In this document: positions 48,261 through 56,488 of the stretch, piece after piece | How the letters are laid out: each line of letters starts with the position of its first letter | How positions within the stretch are numbered: the stretch's first letter is position 1 | From: Paucibacter sp. Y2R2-4 | GTDB taxonomy: Bacteria; Pseudomonadota; Gammaproteobacteria; Burkholderiales; Burkholderiaceae_C | Length of the DNA: 64,000 bases | Assembly (NCBI RefSeq): GCF_025717535.1 | Contig: NZ_JAJIRO010000006.1 | Span: 248,001-312,000, forward strand | Direction: 5' to 3' | Made by a program: the position numbers and the translations under genes | Notes under the pieces: generated by a model | Told to the model about the DNA's origin: nothing | The model's database searches: none | What the model saw: only the letters and a program-made list of their open reading frames with translations

Positions 48261-49412
48261 ATGCAACACACATCCTTCACCAGCAAGTCTGGGCCTCGCC
48301 TTTTGCTCTTGGCCTGTGCGCTATCGGCTGCTTCTGCGGCCCATGCCTTTAGTTTTCAGCTGACCGAGCTGGGCACCTTGGGCCAATCTGGGGCGGCCCA
48401 TGCCTCCAGCATGGCTTTTGGCCTGAACGCCGCGGGGCAGGTCGTTGGCGTTAGCAATACCGGTGGACCAACACCGCATGAATATGGCTTTATCTGGACG
48501 GCAGGCAGCATGACAGCCTTGCCCTCCTTGGATGCCAACGGCGTTTACGGCAGCATCGCTTACGGTATCAATGCAGCGGGAACCGTGGTCGGGTCGGGCT
48601 ACACCACCGGGGCGTTGTCCTATCACGGTATCCAATGGCCGGCCGCGAGTCCTGGCTCGCCCACAGATTTGGGCTCTGGCAATAGCTTCAGCATGGCTGT
48701 GGCCGTCAATGCCAGCGGCACCGTGGCGGGGCAAAGCACCAACCAAGCCGTACGCTGGGTGAATGGGGTGATGAGCAGTTTGCCTGGCCTGGGGGGCAGC
48801 GTCAGCGGAGCTTGGGCCCTCAATGATGCCGGCCAAATCGTCGGTGATTCAGGGCTTAGCGGTGATGTCACTTCCCATGCCACTTTGTGGACCAATGGGG
48901 CGGTCACCGACTTGGGAACCTTGAGTGGCGGAACCTACAGCTCCGCATGGGGCATCAACGCGCAAGGCCATGTGATCGGCTATGCCGACAAAGACAACAA
49001 CCAGAACTTCACCACCGGCGTCTTGTGGAAGAACGGCCAGATGATTGACCTGGGGACTCTGGGTGGTGACGCCAGCGAAGCGCGCGGCATCAACAAGAAC
49101 GATTGGGTGGTGGGCGGCGCCTGGCTGAGCAATAACGCGGTCGAGCATGCAACGCTGTGGTCGGGCAGCAGTTGGTTGGATCTGAATGGCGCCGTGCTCG
49201 GTGGCTTGGGGAGCTTTGCCTACCTGGAGCTGGCCACAGCCGTCAACGATGCCGGTCAAATTGTTGGTTATGGCAAGACGCTGAGCGGCGATACCCGCGC
49301 TTTCTTGCTGACGCCCGTGCCAGTGCCTGAGCCCTCAAGCTATGCCTTGATGCTGCTGGGCTTGGGGCTCTTGGCGGGTGCGGCACGGCGGCGCGCCGCT
49401 TTGCTGCGCTAG
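48261..49412 (+). CDS. HAF-repeat extracellular protein with PEP-CTERM signal
   Basis: 383 residues from ATG at 48261 (GGGAG eight bases upstream). After a signal peptide (LLLLACALSAASAAHAF) come about seven repeats of the HAF family with the pattern GxNxxGxVVG, e.g. AFGLNAAGQVVGVSN, AYGINAAGTVVGSGY, AWALNDAGQIVGDS, AWGINAQGHVIGYAD and AVNDAGQIVGYGK, alternating with DLGTLGG segments. These build a propeller-like domain of unknown function. The end is a PEP-CTERM signal, VPEPSSYALMLLGLGLLAGAA then RRRAALLR. The gene meets the convergent M48 protease gene at shared stop codons. Confidence 0.88.
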   Translation: MQHTSFTSKSGPRLLLLACALSAASAAHAFSFQLTELGTLGQSGAAHASSMAFGLNAAGQVVGVSNTGGPTPHEYGFIWTAGSMTALPSLDANGVYGSIAYGINAAGTVVGSGYTTGALSYHGIQWPAASPGSPTDLGSGNSFSMAVAVNASGTVAGQSTNQAVRWVNGVMSSLPGLGGSVSGAWALNDAGQIVGDSGLSGDVTSHATLWTNGAVTDLGTLSGGTYSSAWGINAQGHVIGYADKDNNQNFTTGVLWKNGQMIDLGTLGGDASEARGINKNDWVVGGAWLSNNAVEHATLWSGSSWLDLNGAVLGGLGSFAYLELATAVNDAGQIVGYGKTLSGDTRAFLLTPVPVPEPSSYALMLLGLGLLAGAARRRAALLR

Positions 49413-50932
49413 TTGCCCAGCGCCACGACCTTGACGGTTTGACCCGGTTTCGGCTCGCGGTCCAAGGCGCCGTTGAGCAAACGCAGCTGCGCTTCGGCCC
49501 TTTCACCCAAGGGGGAAGTCTTGGCCAGCTGGGCAAAGCCCCCTGCCGGCATGGTGGTCTTGCGCAGCAGCCAGGGGCGGGCTGCGGTGCGATCAGCTGG
49601 CGACATGGCGCGGAAGCTGGCTTCCGCTTCTTGCATTCGGCGTGAGGCTCTGGCCATGGCGTTGGCATCGCGGGCGCGGTAGAGCAGCAGATAGTTGTTC
49701 TTGTTCGGTCCGCCGATCAAGCTAAACTCCAGCCCTTGCCGCTGGCCCTGCGCGTTACGCACCACCGCATTCACGTGGCTGGCCGGCAGGCCGTTGAGGC
49801 TCAGGCGGTCCACCTGCATCTGTTCGGCCTGGGGCAGCAGCTGCTTCAACATCTGGTCTTGGCTGCCGCTCAGCTTGGGCGGGGCCGGGCGCAGGATCAG
49901 GCCAGCGTCTTGCTCGGGGTTGACCAGGAGCAGCGCCTCGGCGCTGTTTTGAATCTTCCAACCGGCCGGGGCGGTGATGGCGAAGCCGAGTGCTGGGTGG
50001 TAGAAGTTCTGGCCCCGGCTCAGGCCTTGGTCGGCACTTTCGCCAAAGGCGATGCCTTCAATCGCCGTCAGGTAGCGCGCCCGACCTTCGTCTTGGTAAG
50101 TTTCGCCGTCACTGGCGTAGTTGCGTGCAGTTTGGCTGATTTGGGCCAAGCGTTGGTCATTGCTAGGATGCGAGGCCAGCCAGTTGCTGCCTGAGGGCGC
50201 GGCGCGGCCCTCCAGACGGGCCTGCTCGGCGGCGAAGCGCTCTTGGTTCTTCAGTACCCGAATCACCTCGACCATATTCTTGGGGTCGTAGCGGGTGCGG
50301 GCAAGATACTCAGCGCCGAGGCCGTCGGCTTGCAGTTCTTGCTCACGGCCATAGGATGCGATATAGCCGGCCGCCACGTTTTGCGAGGCCTGGCCCAACA
50401 TCTGCCCAGCGCCGCCTAAGCCTTGCGACTCCAGCACTGCGCCGAGCACGCTGGCAGCCAAGACACCGAAGCCGGCGGTTTGTTGACGCGTCGCGCGCTG
50501 CGCCCCGTGGCGCGCGGTGACGTGGCCAATCTCATGCCCGATCACGCCGGCCAAATCGGCCTCGCTCTCCAGGTAGGCCATGATGCCGCGGGTGATGTAG
50601 ACATAGCCGCCGGGCAGGGCGAAGGCATTCACCTCGGGGCTGTCCAAGACTGTGAAGTGCCATTGCAGATGGCTGCGGTGCGAGGCCGCAGCCAGCTTCT
50701 GGCCAATCTCATTCACATAGGCTTGCAGCTTGGGATTGGCCAGTGGCGTGTATTCCTTGAGCACTTGCTCATGGGCTTTGCGGCCTTCCGCGATCTCGCT
50801 GGCCTCGTCCATCACCGATCGCTCGGCTTGGCCGGTGACCGGGTTGACCACGGTGGTGCCGCAGGCGCTCAGCAGGCCCGCGGCCAAGCTGAGCGCCAGC
50901 AAGCGCGGACGGAAGAACTTCAAAGCAACCAT
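49409..50932 (-). CDS. M48-family metalloprotease lipoprotein (BepA/YfgC-like)
   Basis: 507 residues from ATG at 50932. Signal with lipobox LAAGLLSACGTT. The M48 domain (about 40-260) has the zinc site HEIGHVTARHG and the third ligand region REQELQADGLGAEYLAR. The C-terminal part (about 290-500) lacks the clear TPR repeats of E. coli BepA, showing instead a mixed domain with the unusual ending LNGALDREPKPGQTVKVVALG. Such proteases degrade misfolded outer-membrane proteins in the periplasm. Its stop overlaps the convergent HAF gene through the sequence CTAG. Confidence 0.88.
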   Translation of the reverse strand: MVALKFFRPRLLALSLAAGLLSACGTTVVNPVTGQAERSVMDEASEIAEGRKAHEQVLKEYTPLANPKLQAYVNEIGQKLAAASHRSHLQWHFTVLDSPEVNAFALPGGYVYITRGIMAYLESEADLAGVIGHEIGHVTARHGAQRATRQQTAGFGVLAASVLGAVLESQGLGGAGQMLGQASQNVAAGYIASYGREQELQADGLGAEYLARTRYDPKNMVEVIRVLKNQERFAAEQARLEGRAAPSGSNWLASHPSNDQRLAQISQTARNYASDGETYQDEGRARYLTAIEGIAFGESADQGLSRGQNFYHPALGFAITAPAGWKIQNSAEALLLVNPEQDAGLILRPAPPKLSGSQDQMLKQLLPQAEQMQVDRLSLNGLPASHVNAVVRNAQGQRQGLEFSLIGGPNKNNYLLLYRARDANAMARASRRMQEAEASFRAMSPADRTAARPWLLRKTTMPAGGFAQLAKTSPLGERAEAQLRLLNGALDREPKPGQTVKVVALGN

Positions 50933-50951
50933 CGATACATCAAATACAGGG

Positions 50952-51602
50952 TCAGGTCTTGCTGCGTGCGGCCCAGAGTTGCAGCACGTTGTCGAGCACG
51001 GCGCGGCTGAGCGCATCGCGCTCAATCGGGTCGTTCAGGCGGGCGCGATCGGCTTCGCTCAGCTGCGAGTCGTCGCCGCCCAGCAAGGCGATGGGCGCCA
51101 GCAGCGGGCCGGTAGCCGCGTCGTCAAACAGTGGCGCCCAGGCATCGGGCGCCAAGTCAACGGCGGTCAAGAAACCGATGGCCCATTCTTCGGCATCGGT
51201 CAAATCGTCTTGGCCTTCTTCGTCGCTTTCGGCCACGCTGAAGATGGGTTCCCACAGCTCTGGTTTGGCGGCCCATTGCCAGGCAATCGAGCGCAGATGA
51301 CGCAGCACCAGCAGCATCACCCGCTTGCGCTGCTTGCCGCTGACGAAGGGGTAGTTCTCAGATTTGCCGGCGGCCTCGAGGTCTTCACCATCGCCGCCCC
51401 AGACGGTGGGCAACCAGGCGGCGCCGGGCAGTTCGGCCAAGGCCTGTGGGCTCAGCAGCAGGCCGGCCAAGTAGCCGTCCAGTGCTTCGATATTCATGCT
51501 GGCTTCGGTGGGCAACCGGGTCAGCATGTCGTCCAGTGTCGACAACTCCTCATCGGAGAGGGGCAGGTTGTCAGACTTGGGGTCGTATTGGGGATATTCC
51601 AT
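50952..51602 (-). CDS. UPF0149 (YecA/YgfB) family protein
   Basis: 216 residues. It has the family's start (LSDEELSTLDDMLTRL, IEALDGYLAGLLLSPQ) and middle (WLPTVWGGDG; EEWAIGFLTAVDLAPDAWAPLF), but no C-terminal SEC-C zinc motif. Function is unknown. The gene ends 20 bases before the M48 gene start, so they may be co-transcribed, with UPF0149 first. The last codons (SKT then stop) overlap a short REP-like half-arm, GGGTCAGGTCTTGC, at 50949-50962. Confidence 0.85.
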   Translation of the reverse strand: MEYPQYDPKSDNLPLSDEELSTLDDMLTRLPTEASMNIEALDGYLAGLLLSPQALAELPGAAWLPTVWGGDGEDLEAAGKSENYPFVSGKQRKRVMLLVLRHLRSIAWQWAAKPELWEPIFSVAESDEEGQDDLTDAEEWAIGFLTAVDLAPDAWAPLFDDAATGPLLAPIALLGGDDSQLSEADRARLNDPIERDALSRAVLDNVLQLWAARSKT

Positions 51603-51626
51603 GCTTGATTGTCGCAGTCTGTCGCA

Positions 51627-51854
51627 TCAGAAGCGGCTGCGCGCTTTTTTGCTGTCGAATTCCAGCAATTGCTTTTTCAGCAAGGCCATCAGCACGCGGG
51701 CATTGGCTTCGCTGAGCGTGATGATGGTGCTGGGTTCGATGCCTTCGACCGGCGCCTTCGGCGTGACCAAGGCATCGACCTTGAACATCATCTGACCGTG
51801 GGTGTTGTTCGAGGCGACCTTGAACTTCTGGATTTCAATCGTGTGAGTCTTCAT
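51627..51854 (-). CDS. Small conserved-looking protein of unknown function
   Basis: 75 residues, beginning MKTHTIEIQKFKVASNNTHG. It reads as an alternating beta-rich N-terminus (QMMFKVDALVTPKAP) followed by an amphipathic helix (LSEANARVLMALLKKQLLEFD) and a basic end. There are no cysteines and no signal. It ends 24 bases before the UPF0149 gene and could be its operon partner. I do not recognise the family. The composition and spacing favour a real gene. Confidence 0.6.
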   Translation of the reverse strand: MKTHTIEIQKFKVASNNTHGQMMFKVDALVTPKAPVEGIEPSTIITLSEANARVLMALLKKQLLEFDSKKARSRF

Positions 51855-51948
51855 CTCGTCATCCTAACCTTGTGTGGTTTTGAACGCTGATTCTTTGACT
51901 TGGGCTGCCTGCGCCTAACGCCTGATCTGAACTGCTGTATTTGACCGG

Positions 51949-52866
51949 TCAATGGGGGCGCAGCAGGCCCCAGAGTTTCTGCCCGATGCTGACCAACAGC
52001 AAGCAGATCGCGCCAGCCAGCAGCCCGACCGCACCATCCACCAGCAAAGACGCCAGCGGCGCTGCTGGGCCTAGCAGGGGCGCCAGGCTTTGCGGCAACT
52101 CGTGGAGTGCATGCACGCCGTGGCTCAGAATGCCGCCGCCCACCAGGAACATCGCAATCGTACCGGCCACCGTCAAGGCGCGCATCATCCACGGAGCCAG
52201 GGCCAACAGGCCACGGCCCAGGGCCTGCGTAGCGCCGCCCTTGCGTTGGCTGAGATAGAGGCCGGCGTCGTCCAACTTCACGATGGCGGCTACCAGGCCG
52301 TAAACCCCCACCGTCATGAGCACGGCAATGGCGCTCAGCACCATCACCTGCTTGTCAAAGCTGGCATCCGCCACCGTTCCCAGAGTGATGGCAATGATTT
52401 CGGCTGATAAGACAAAGTCGGTGCGTATCGCCCCTTGAATCTTGTCGCGCTCGAAGCTGCGCAAGTCTTGTTCTGCATTCAGCAAGGCAGCGTCCAAACT
52501 ATGTTGCGCAGCCTCTTGCTCTGCGGGGCTGTGCAAGTATTTGTGGGCCAGCTTCTCGAAGCCTTCGAAACAAAGGTAGGCGCCGCCCACCATCAACAGC
52601 GGCACCACAGCCCAAGGCGCCCAAGCACTGATGGCCAGTGCCGCAGGCACCAGAATGGCTTTGTTGCGCATCGAGCCTTTGGCGACCGCCCAAACGACTG
52701 GGAGTTCTCGGTCGGCCCTGACGCCGCTGACCTGCTGGGCATTGAGCGCCAAATCGTCGCCGAGCACACCGGTGGTTTTTTTCGCGGCCACCTTGCTGAG
52801 CAGGGCCACATCGTCAAGGACGGAGGTGATGTCGTCGAGCAGGGCTAAAAGACTTGCGCCAGCCAT
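51949..52866 (-). CDS. DUF808 (YedI-like) membrane protein
   Basis: 305 residues from ATG at 52866; the frame is open upstream but the family starts at MAGASLLALLDDITSVLDD, as here. It has about five or six hydrophobic helices and the family motifs KVAAKKTTGVLGDDLALNAQ, REL.VVWAVAKGS.RNK, FEGFEKLAHK and IRTDFVLSAEIIAITLG. Function is unknown. It is divergent from the secreted thioredoxin-fold gene (93-base gap). Confidence 0.9.
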   Translation of the reverse strand: MAGASLLALLDDITSVLDDVALLSKVAAKKTTGVLGDDLALNAQQVSGVRADRELPVVWAVAKGSMRNKAILVPAALAISAWAPWAVVPLLMVGGAYLCFEGFEKLAHKYLHSPAEQEAAQHSLDAALLNAEQDLRSFERDKIQGAIRTDFVLSAEIIAITLGTVADASFDKQVMVLSAIAVLMTVGVYGLVAAIVKLDDAGLYLSQRKGGATQALGRGLLALAPWMMRALTVAGTIAMFLVGGGILSHGVHALHELPQSLAPLLGPAAPLASLLVDGAVGLLAGAICLLLVSIGQKLWGLLRPH

Positions 52867-52959
52867 CGTGTCGGCTTTCCGGTGGGATTGAACAAGCTTC
52901 GCTTTGTACCCTATTCGACATGGCAAACTGCGTGCCACTGCTCTGCTCTCACGCACATC

Positions 52960-53460
52960 ATGAAAACAAAAGTTCTCGCTTTCTTGGCGCTCACCGTTGC
53001 GTCTTGTTTCGTAGCCCATGCCCAGCAGCCTAGCCCGGCTCAGCCCAGCGCTGGTGCAGGCGTGAAGACGGTCTACAACGAAGCCGCCGATGCGCGTGCT
53101 GAGTTGAATCTGGCTTTGGCGCGCGCGCAGGCTCAGCACAAGAATGTCTTGCTGGTATTTGGTGCTAATTGGTGCGGTGACTGCTTGGCGCTCGATCGCA
53201 AGATGTCCTCGGGTTCTCTGGCCGAACATGTGGACCAGCGCCTGGTGGTGTTGAAGGTGAATGTGGGCCGTTTTGATCGCAACACCGACCTCGCGGCGCA
53301 AATCGGGGTGTCGTTAAAAAAGGGCATTCCCGCCGTGGCGGTGTTGTCACGCGAAGGGGAGGTCATCAAGGCGACCAATGGCGGTGAGTTGGCGGACGCA
53401 CGAAACATGGGCGACGACGCTGTGCTGAAGGTTTTGGAAGGCTTGCACGCCAAGCGTTGA
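52960..53460 (+). CDS. Secreted thioredoxin-fold protein
   Basis: 166 residues from ATG at 52960, with signal peptide MKTKVLAFLALTVASCFVAHAQ. The thioredoxin-like domain (about 45-160) has LLVFGANWCGDCLALDRKM: the CxxC motif is CGDC rather than the CGPC of thioredoxin. It also has a cis-proline in KKGIPAVAVLSREGEV. It should work in the periplasm, perhaps reducing disulphides. The REP-like hairpin downstream (53488-53546) may also act as its transcription terminator, because TTTT follows. Confidence 0.85.
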   Translation: MKTKVLAFLALTVASCFVAHAQQPSPAQPSAGAGVKTVYNEAADARAELNLALARAQAQHKNVLLVFGANWCGDCLALDRKMSSGSLAEHVDQRLVVLKVNVGRFDRNTDLAAQIGVSLKKGIPAVAVLSREGEVIKATNGGELADARNMGDDAVLKVLEGLHAKR

Positions 53461-53487
53461 GCCCTGAAGCTTGCTATGCAGGCCGCA

Positions 53488-53546
53488 GGCAAGATCTGAC
53501 CCCCAAGGCTGCAGTTTCATTTTGCTGAATGGGGTCAGGCCTTGCC
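53488..53546. repeat. REP-like inverted repeat next to the RAYT transposase
   Basis: GGCAAGATCTGACCCC (53488-53503) pairs with GGGGTCAGGCCTTGCC (53531-53546) at 14 of 16 positions across a 27-base loop. It lies 30 bases before the transposase ATG, where the cognate REP/BIME sequence of such elements is usually found. Confidence 0.7.
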
Positions 53547-53575
53547 TTTTGAGAGTGCGTCGCCTAAGTTGATGC

Positions 53576-54469
53576 ATGGCTCGCCCTCCACGCATCGAAT
53601 TTCCTGGCGCGGTTTATTACATCAGCGCCCGCTGTGAAGCGGGGCAGCAGGCTTTTGCCGACGATTTGGATCGCCAAGGGCTGATCGATCTGATGGCCCA
53701 AGCCATGCATCGTTTTGATGCCCAGGTCTTGGCCTACAGCCTGTTGCAAGACCACTATCACCTGCTGCTCTACACACGAGCGGCCAATTTGTCGCGTTTG
53801 ATGCGGCATTTGAACGGCGTCTACACCCAGCACCACAACCGTCGCCACGGCGGCAACGGCGAGTTGTTCCATGGCCGGTTCAAGGCTCTCGTGGTGGACC
53901 GCGATCGCTACCTCTTGGATGCCTGCCGCTATGTCGAGCTCAATCCGCTGAGAATGGGTTTGGTGAAGGCGGTGGAAGCCTGGCCATGGTCCAGCTATCG
54001 CGCGCATATTGGGCTAGAGGCAGCGCCAGACTGGTTGGATACCGAGGGCTTGTGGCGCTATGTGGCGGGACAGGCCTTGAATTCAGCGGCCGACCGTCGT
54101 CGTGCGGCACAGCGCTATGCCAAGCTGGTGGCGGCTGAGCCGGACTTGCAGCTCTGGCCTGGTCAGGTGCAGCGGCAGATCTTTTTAGGCGATGCGGCCT
54201 TTGCTCGCCGGATGTTGGCGCAGCACGCGGCTGCGGTTCCCACGGCGCGCCCGGCTCCATTGGGTTCTCGAACCAAGGCCAAGGCCAATCGCCTGGACTG
54301 GGCTCATTGGTTGAGGGGCAGCGCCTCACGCGAACAAGCGCTTTACCGCGCGCATACCGAAGGAGGGTATGCGATGACTGCTCTGGCTCAGCAGTTGGAC
54401 TTGTCGGTGTCGCGCATCAGCCGTTTGGTGGCTTTGTATGAGCGAGCGATGAAAGCGGGCTCCACCTAA
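53576..54469 (+). CDS. REP-associated tyrosine transposase (RAYT, TnpA-REP family)
   Basis: 297 residues. The Y1/HUH core (about 1-160) has ARPPRIEFPGAVYYISARC, the metal-binding HxH in LLQDHYHLLLYT and the tyrosine-containing RDRYLLDACRYVELNPLRMGLV. A C-terminal region (about 225-290) ends in a helix-turn-helix (MTALAQQLDLSVSRISRLVALYE). RAYTs nick REP hairpins and are usually single-copy, vertically kept genes. The gene is intact, with a REP-like hairpin directly upstream, and its last four bases overlap the convergent lysR gene. Confidence 0.9.
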   Translation: MARPPRIEFPGAVYYISARCEAGQQAFADDLDRQGLIDLMAQAMHRFDAQVLAYSLLQDHYHLLLYTRAANLSRLMRHLNGVYTQHHNRRHGGNGELFHGRFKALVVDRDRYLLDACRYVELNPLRMGLVKAVEAWPWSSYRAHIGLEAAPDWLDTEGLWRYVAGQALNSAADRRRAAQRYAKLVAAEPDLQLWPGQVQRQIFLGDAAFARRMLAQHAAAVPTARPAPLGSRTKAKANRLDWAHWLRGSASREQALYRAHTEGGYAMTALAQQLDLSVSRISRLVALYERAMKAGST

Positions 54470-55389
54470 GCGTTGCCCGTGATCACGGGCTTGGGGTGAT
54501 TGGCTGCCGCCTGCGCTTTCAACCATTGATGCAACTGCTGCAAAGCTCGGTTCGAGTGGCTGGCGCGCCGGGTGCAAAGCATATAGCCGCGCTTGATGGA
54601 AATGGGGCGGTCGAAGGGAATGGCGATGCGGCCGCTGCTGAGCTCTTCGTCGATCAAGCAGCGCTGCACGATGGCCACGCCCAGGCCGGCCATCACCGCC
54701 TGCACGAGCATGGACACCTGTTCGAAGTCTGCGCTGGGCGTCAGCGACATATTGCTCACGCCTACAGCATCCAGCCAGACCCGCCAATTGTTCGGATAGT
54801 TGGTGTGATAAAGCAAAGGGCGGCTGAGCAGATCGACCGGCTCGCGCAATGGGTGGCGGCCGCGCAATTCCTTGGGGTGGCAAATCGCCACGATCTCGCG
54901 CCCGACGATGTAGTCGGCGGCGATGCCGTTCGGCCAATCGTCCTCGCCAGGGCGCAGCCAGGCGTCGATGTCGGGGCTGCTGAAGTCTTCATCGTGCTGG
55001 TAGGGGGCCAACGACAAGGTGATCTGAGGGTGCAGCGCTTGCCAGTCGGCCAGTCGCGGAATCAACCATTTGATCGCCAAGGTGGGGGCGACGGACAGGC
55101 GCAAGCGAGTGGTGGCCGCTGGCACGCGCTGGGCGATGGCGGCCGACTCCAGGGTCTGCAAGGCCGGTCCGACCAGGTCCAGGTAGGCTCGGCCGCTGGC
55201 AGTGAGTTCGATGCCGCGTGCCTGCCGAAAGAAGAAGGTCTGACCCAAGTGCTCTTCGAGCCGGGCGATGGCGCGGCTGATGGCGCCTTGAGTCACGCAC
55301 AGGTCTTCCGCAGCCTTGGAAAAGCTGCCGTGTCGGGCCGCCGAAGCGAAGGCATGCAACTCATGCAGGGAGGGGGAACGAATGCGCAT
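54466..55389 (-). CDS. LysR-family transcriptional regulator (GcvA-like)
   Basis: 307 residues. The winged helix (about 1-65) reads LHELHAFASAARHGSFSKAAEDLCVTQGAISRAIARLEEHLG, in family-typical order (helices split by short turns). The ligand domain (about 90-300) resembles GcvA-type regulators (LRLSVAPTLAIKWLIPRL; AGLGVAIVQRCLI). It is divergent from the Bug/N-formylglutamate gene pair, with a T-N11-A-type box between, so it likely controls that operon. Its 3' end overlaps the RAYT gene by four bases. Confidence 0.92.
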   Translation of the reverse strand: MRIRSPSLHELHAFASAARHGSFSKAAEDLCVTQGAISRAIARLEEHLGQTFFFRQARGIELTASGRAYLDLVGPALQTLESAAIAQRVPAATTRLRLSVAPTLAIKWLIPRLADWQALHPQITLSLAPYQHDEDFSSPDIDAWLRPGEDDWPNGIAADYIVGREIVAICHPKELRGRHPLREPVDLLSRPLLYHTNYPNNWRVWLDAVGVSNMSLTPSADFEQVSMLVQAVMAGLGVAIVQRCLIDEELSSGRIAIPFDRPISIKRGYMLCTRRASHSNRALQQLHQWLKAQAAANHPKPVITGNA

Positions 55390-55425
55390 GTGGCTATTTT
55401 GCTATGAGTCTGCGGCATGTCTGTG

Positions 55426-55443
55426 TGAGAACTATTCGTCTCA
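55426..55443. promoter_or_regulatory. LysR-type box TGAGA-N8-TCTCA
   Basis: A perfect 5-bp-armed inverted repeat, TGAGAACTATTCGTCTCA, sits in the 110-base gap between lysR (start 55389) and the bug gene (start 55500). Its size and position fit an LTTR operator. Confidence 0.55.
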
Positions 55444-55499
55444 TGCGCTTGATGCTGGCTCCAGAATGGCAAGCCTCTGTCACCCCTTTCTTCTTCGCC

Positions 55500-56483
55500 A
55501 TGTCTGTTTTTTCCCCGATCAGAAACTGTCTCCTGGCCTTCGGTGTGTCGGTCTTGTTGTTGCCGGTTTCTGCGCATGCTGCCGAGTATCCAGACAAGCC
55601 CGTCAAATTGATCGTTCCCTTCGCACCCGGTGGGTCGACCGATATGGTGGCGCGCTTGCTGGCCGAGAAGATGGGCCCCATCTTGGGCAAGACGGTGTTG
55701 GTGGAGAACCGCGGGGGTGGCGGCGGGGCTTTGGGGGCCGATGCGGTGGCCAAGGCTGCGGCCGATGGCTACACCATTGGCATGGCCACGGTCAGCACCC
55801 ATGGCGCTAACCCAGCCATCAACCCGCGCTTGAGCTATGACCCGATCAAGGACTTCAGTCCCATCAGCAACATCATGCAAGTGCCCAGCGTCTTTGTGGT
55901 GCATCCCAGCGTGCCGGCCAAGAGCATGAAAGAGTTCATCGCCCTGGCCAAAGCTTCGCCGGGCAAATACATCTTTGCCTCGCCCGGCAATGGCTCCTTG
56001 GGTCATGTGAATATCGAGCTATTCATGGACCTGGCCGGCATTGAGATGCTGCACATCCCCTACAAGGGAGCGGCCCAGGCCTCCAATGACGCCTTGGCCG
56101 GCGTGGTGAATGCGATGACCGACAACCTGCCTTCAACCTTGCCGCACGTGAAAGCCGGCAAACTGCGCGCGCTGGCGCTGCTGGCGCCGCAACGCAGCCC
56201 CTTGCTGCCCGAGGTGCCCACCTACAAGGAACTGGGCTTCACAGAAATGAGTGAGGGCGGCTGGTTTGGCTTGGTGGCACCCGCCGGCACCCCTCCGGCC
56301 ATCATCAAAAAGCTGAATGAGGCCGCACACAAGGCCATGCAAAACGAAGAGTTCAAGTCGCGCGCCACGGCGATTGGCGGCATCAGCATGGCCAACACGC
56401 CCGAGCAGTTCGGCCAGCAGATCAAACTGGCCTTGGACAAATACCGCCGCATCGTGGCCAAGGCCAAAATCAGCCTGGACTGA
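55500..56483 (+). CDS. Bug/TctC-family tripartite tricarboxylate transporter substrate-binding protein
   Basis: 327 residues from ATG at 55500; other in-frame starts lie upstream, but this one gives a good signal peptide (NCLLAFGVSVLLLPVSAHAA). Family motifs are YPDKPVKLIVPFAPGGSTD, VENRGGGGGALGADAVAKA, HIPYKGAAQASNDALAG and the ending AGTPPAIIKKLNEA. Bug proteins capture carboxylates or similar ligands in the periplasm. Many are orphans without a membrane TctAB pair, as here. An N-formylglutamate amidohydrolase gene follows five bases later, suggesting an amino-acid-like ligand. Confidence 0.92.
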   Translation: MSVFSPIRNCLLAFGVSVLLLPVSAHAAEYPDKPVKLIVPFAPGGSTDMVARLLAEKMGPILGKTVLVENRGGGGGALGADAVAKAAADGYTIGMATVSTHGANPAINPRLSYDPIKDFSPISNIMQVPSVFVVHPSVPAKSMKEFIALAKASPGKYIFASPGNGSLGHVNIELFMDLAGIEMLHIPYKGAAQASNDALAGVVNAMTDNLPSTLPHVKAGKLRALALLAPQRSPLLPEVPTYKELGFTEMSEGGWFGLVAPAGTPPAIIKKLNEAAHKAMQNEEFKSRATAIGGISMANTPEQFGQQIKLALDKYRRIVAKAKISLD

Positions 56484-56488
56484 GCCGT

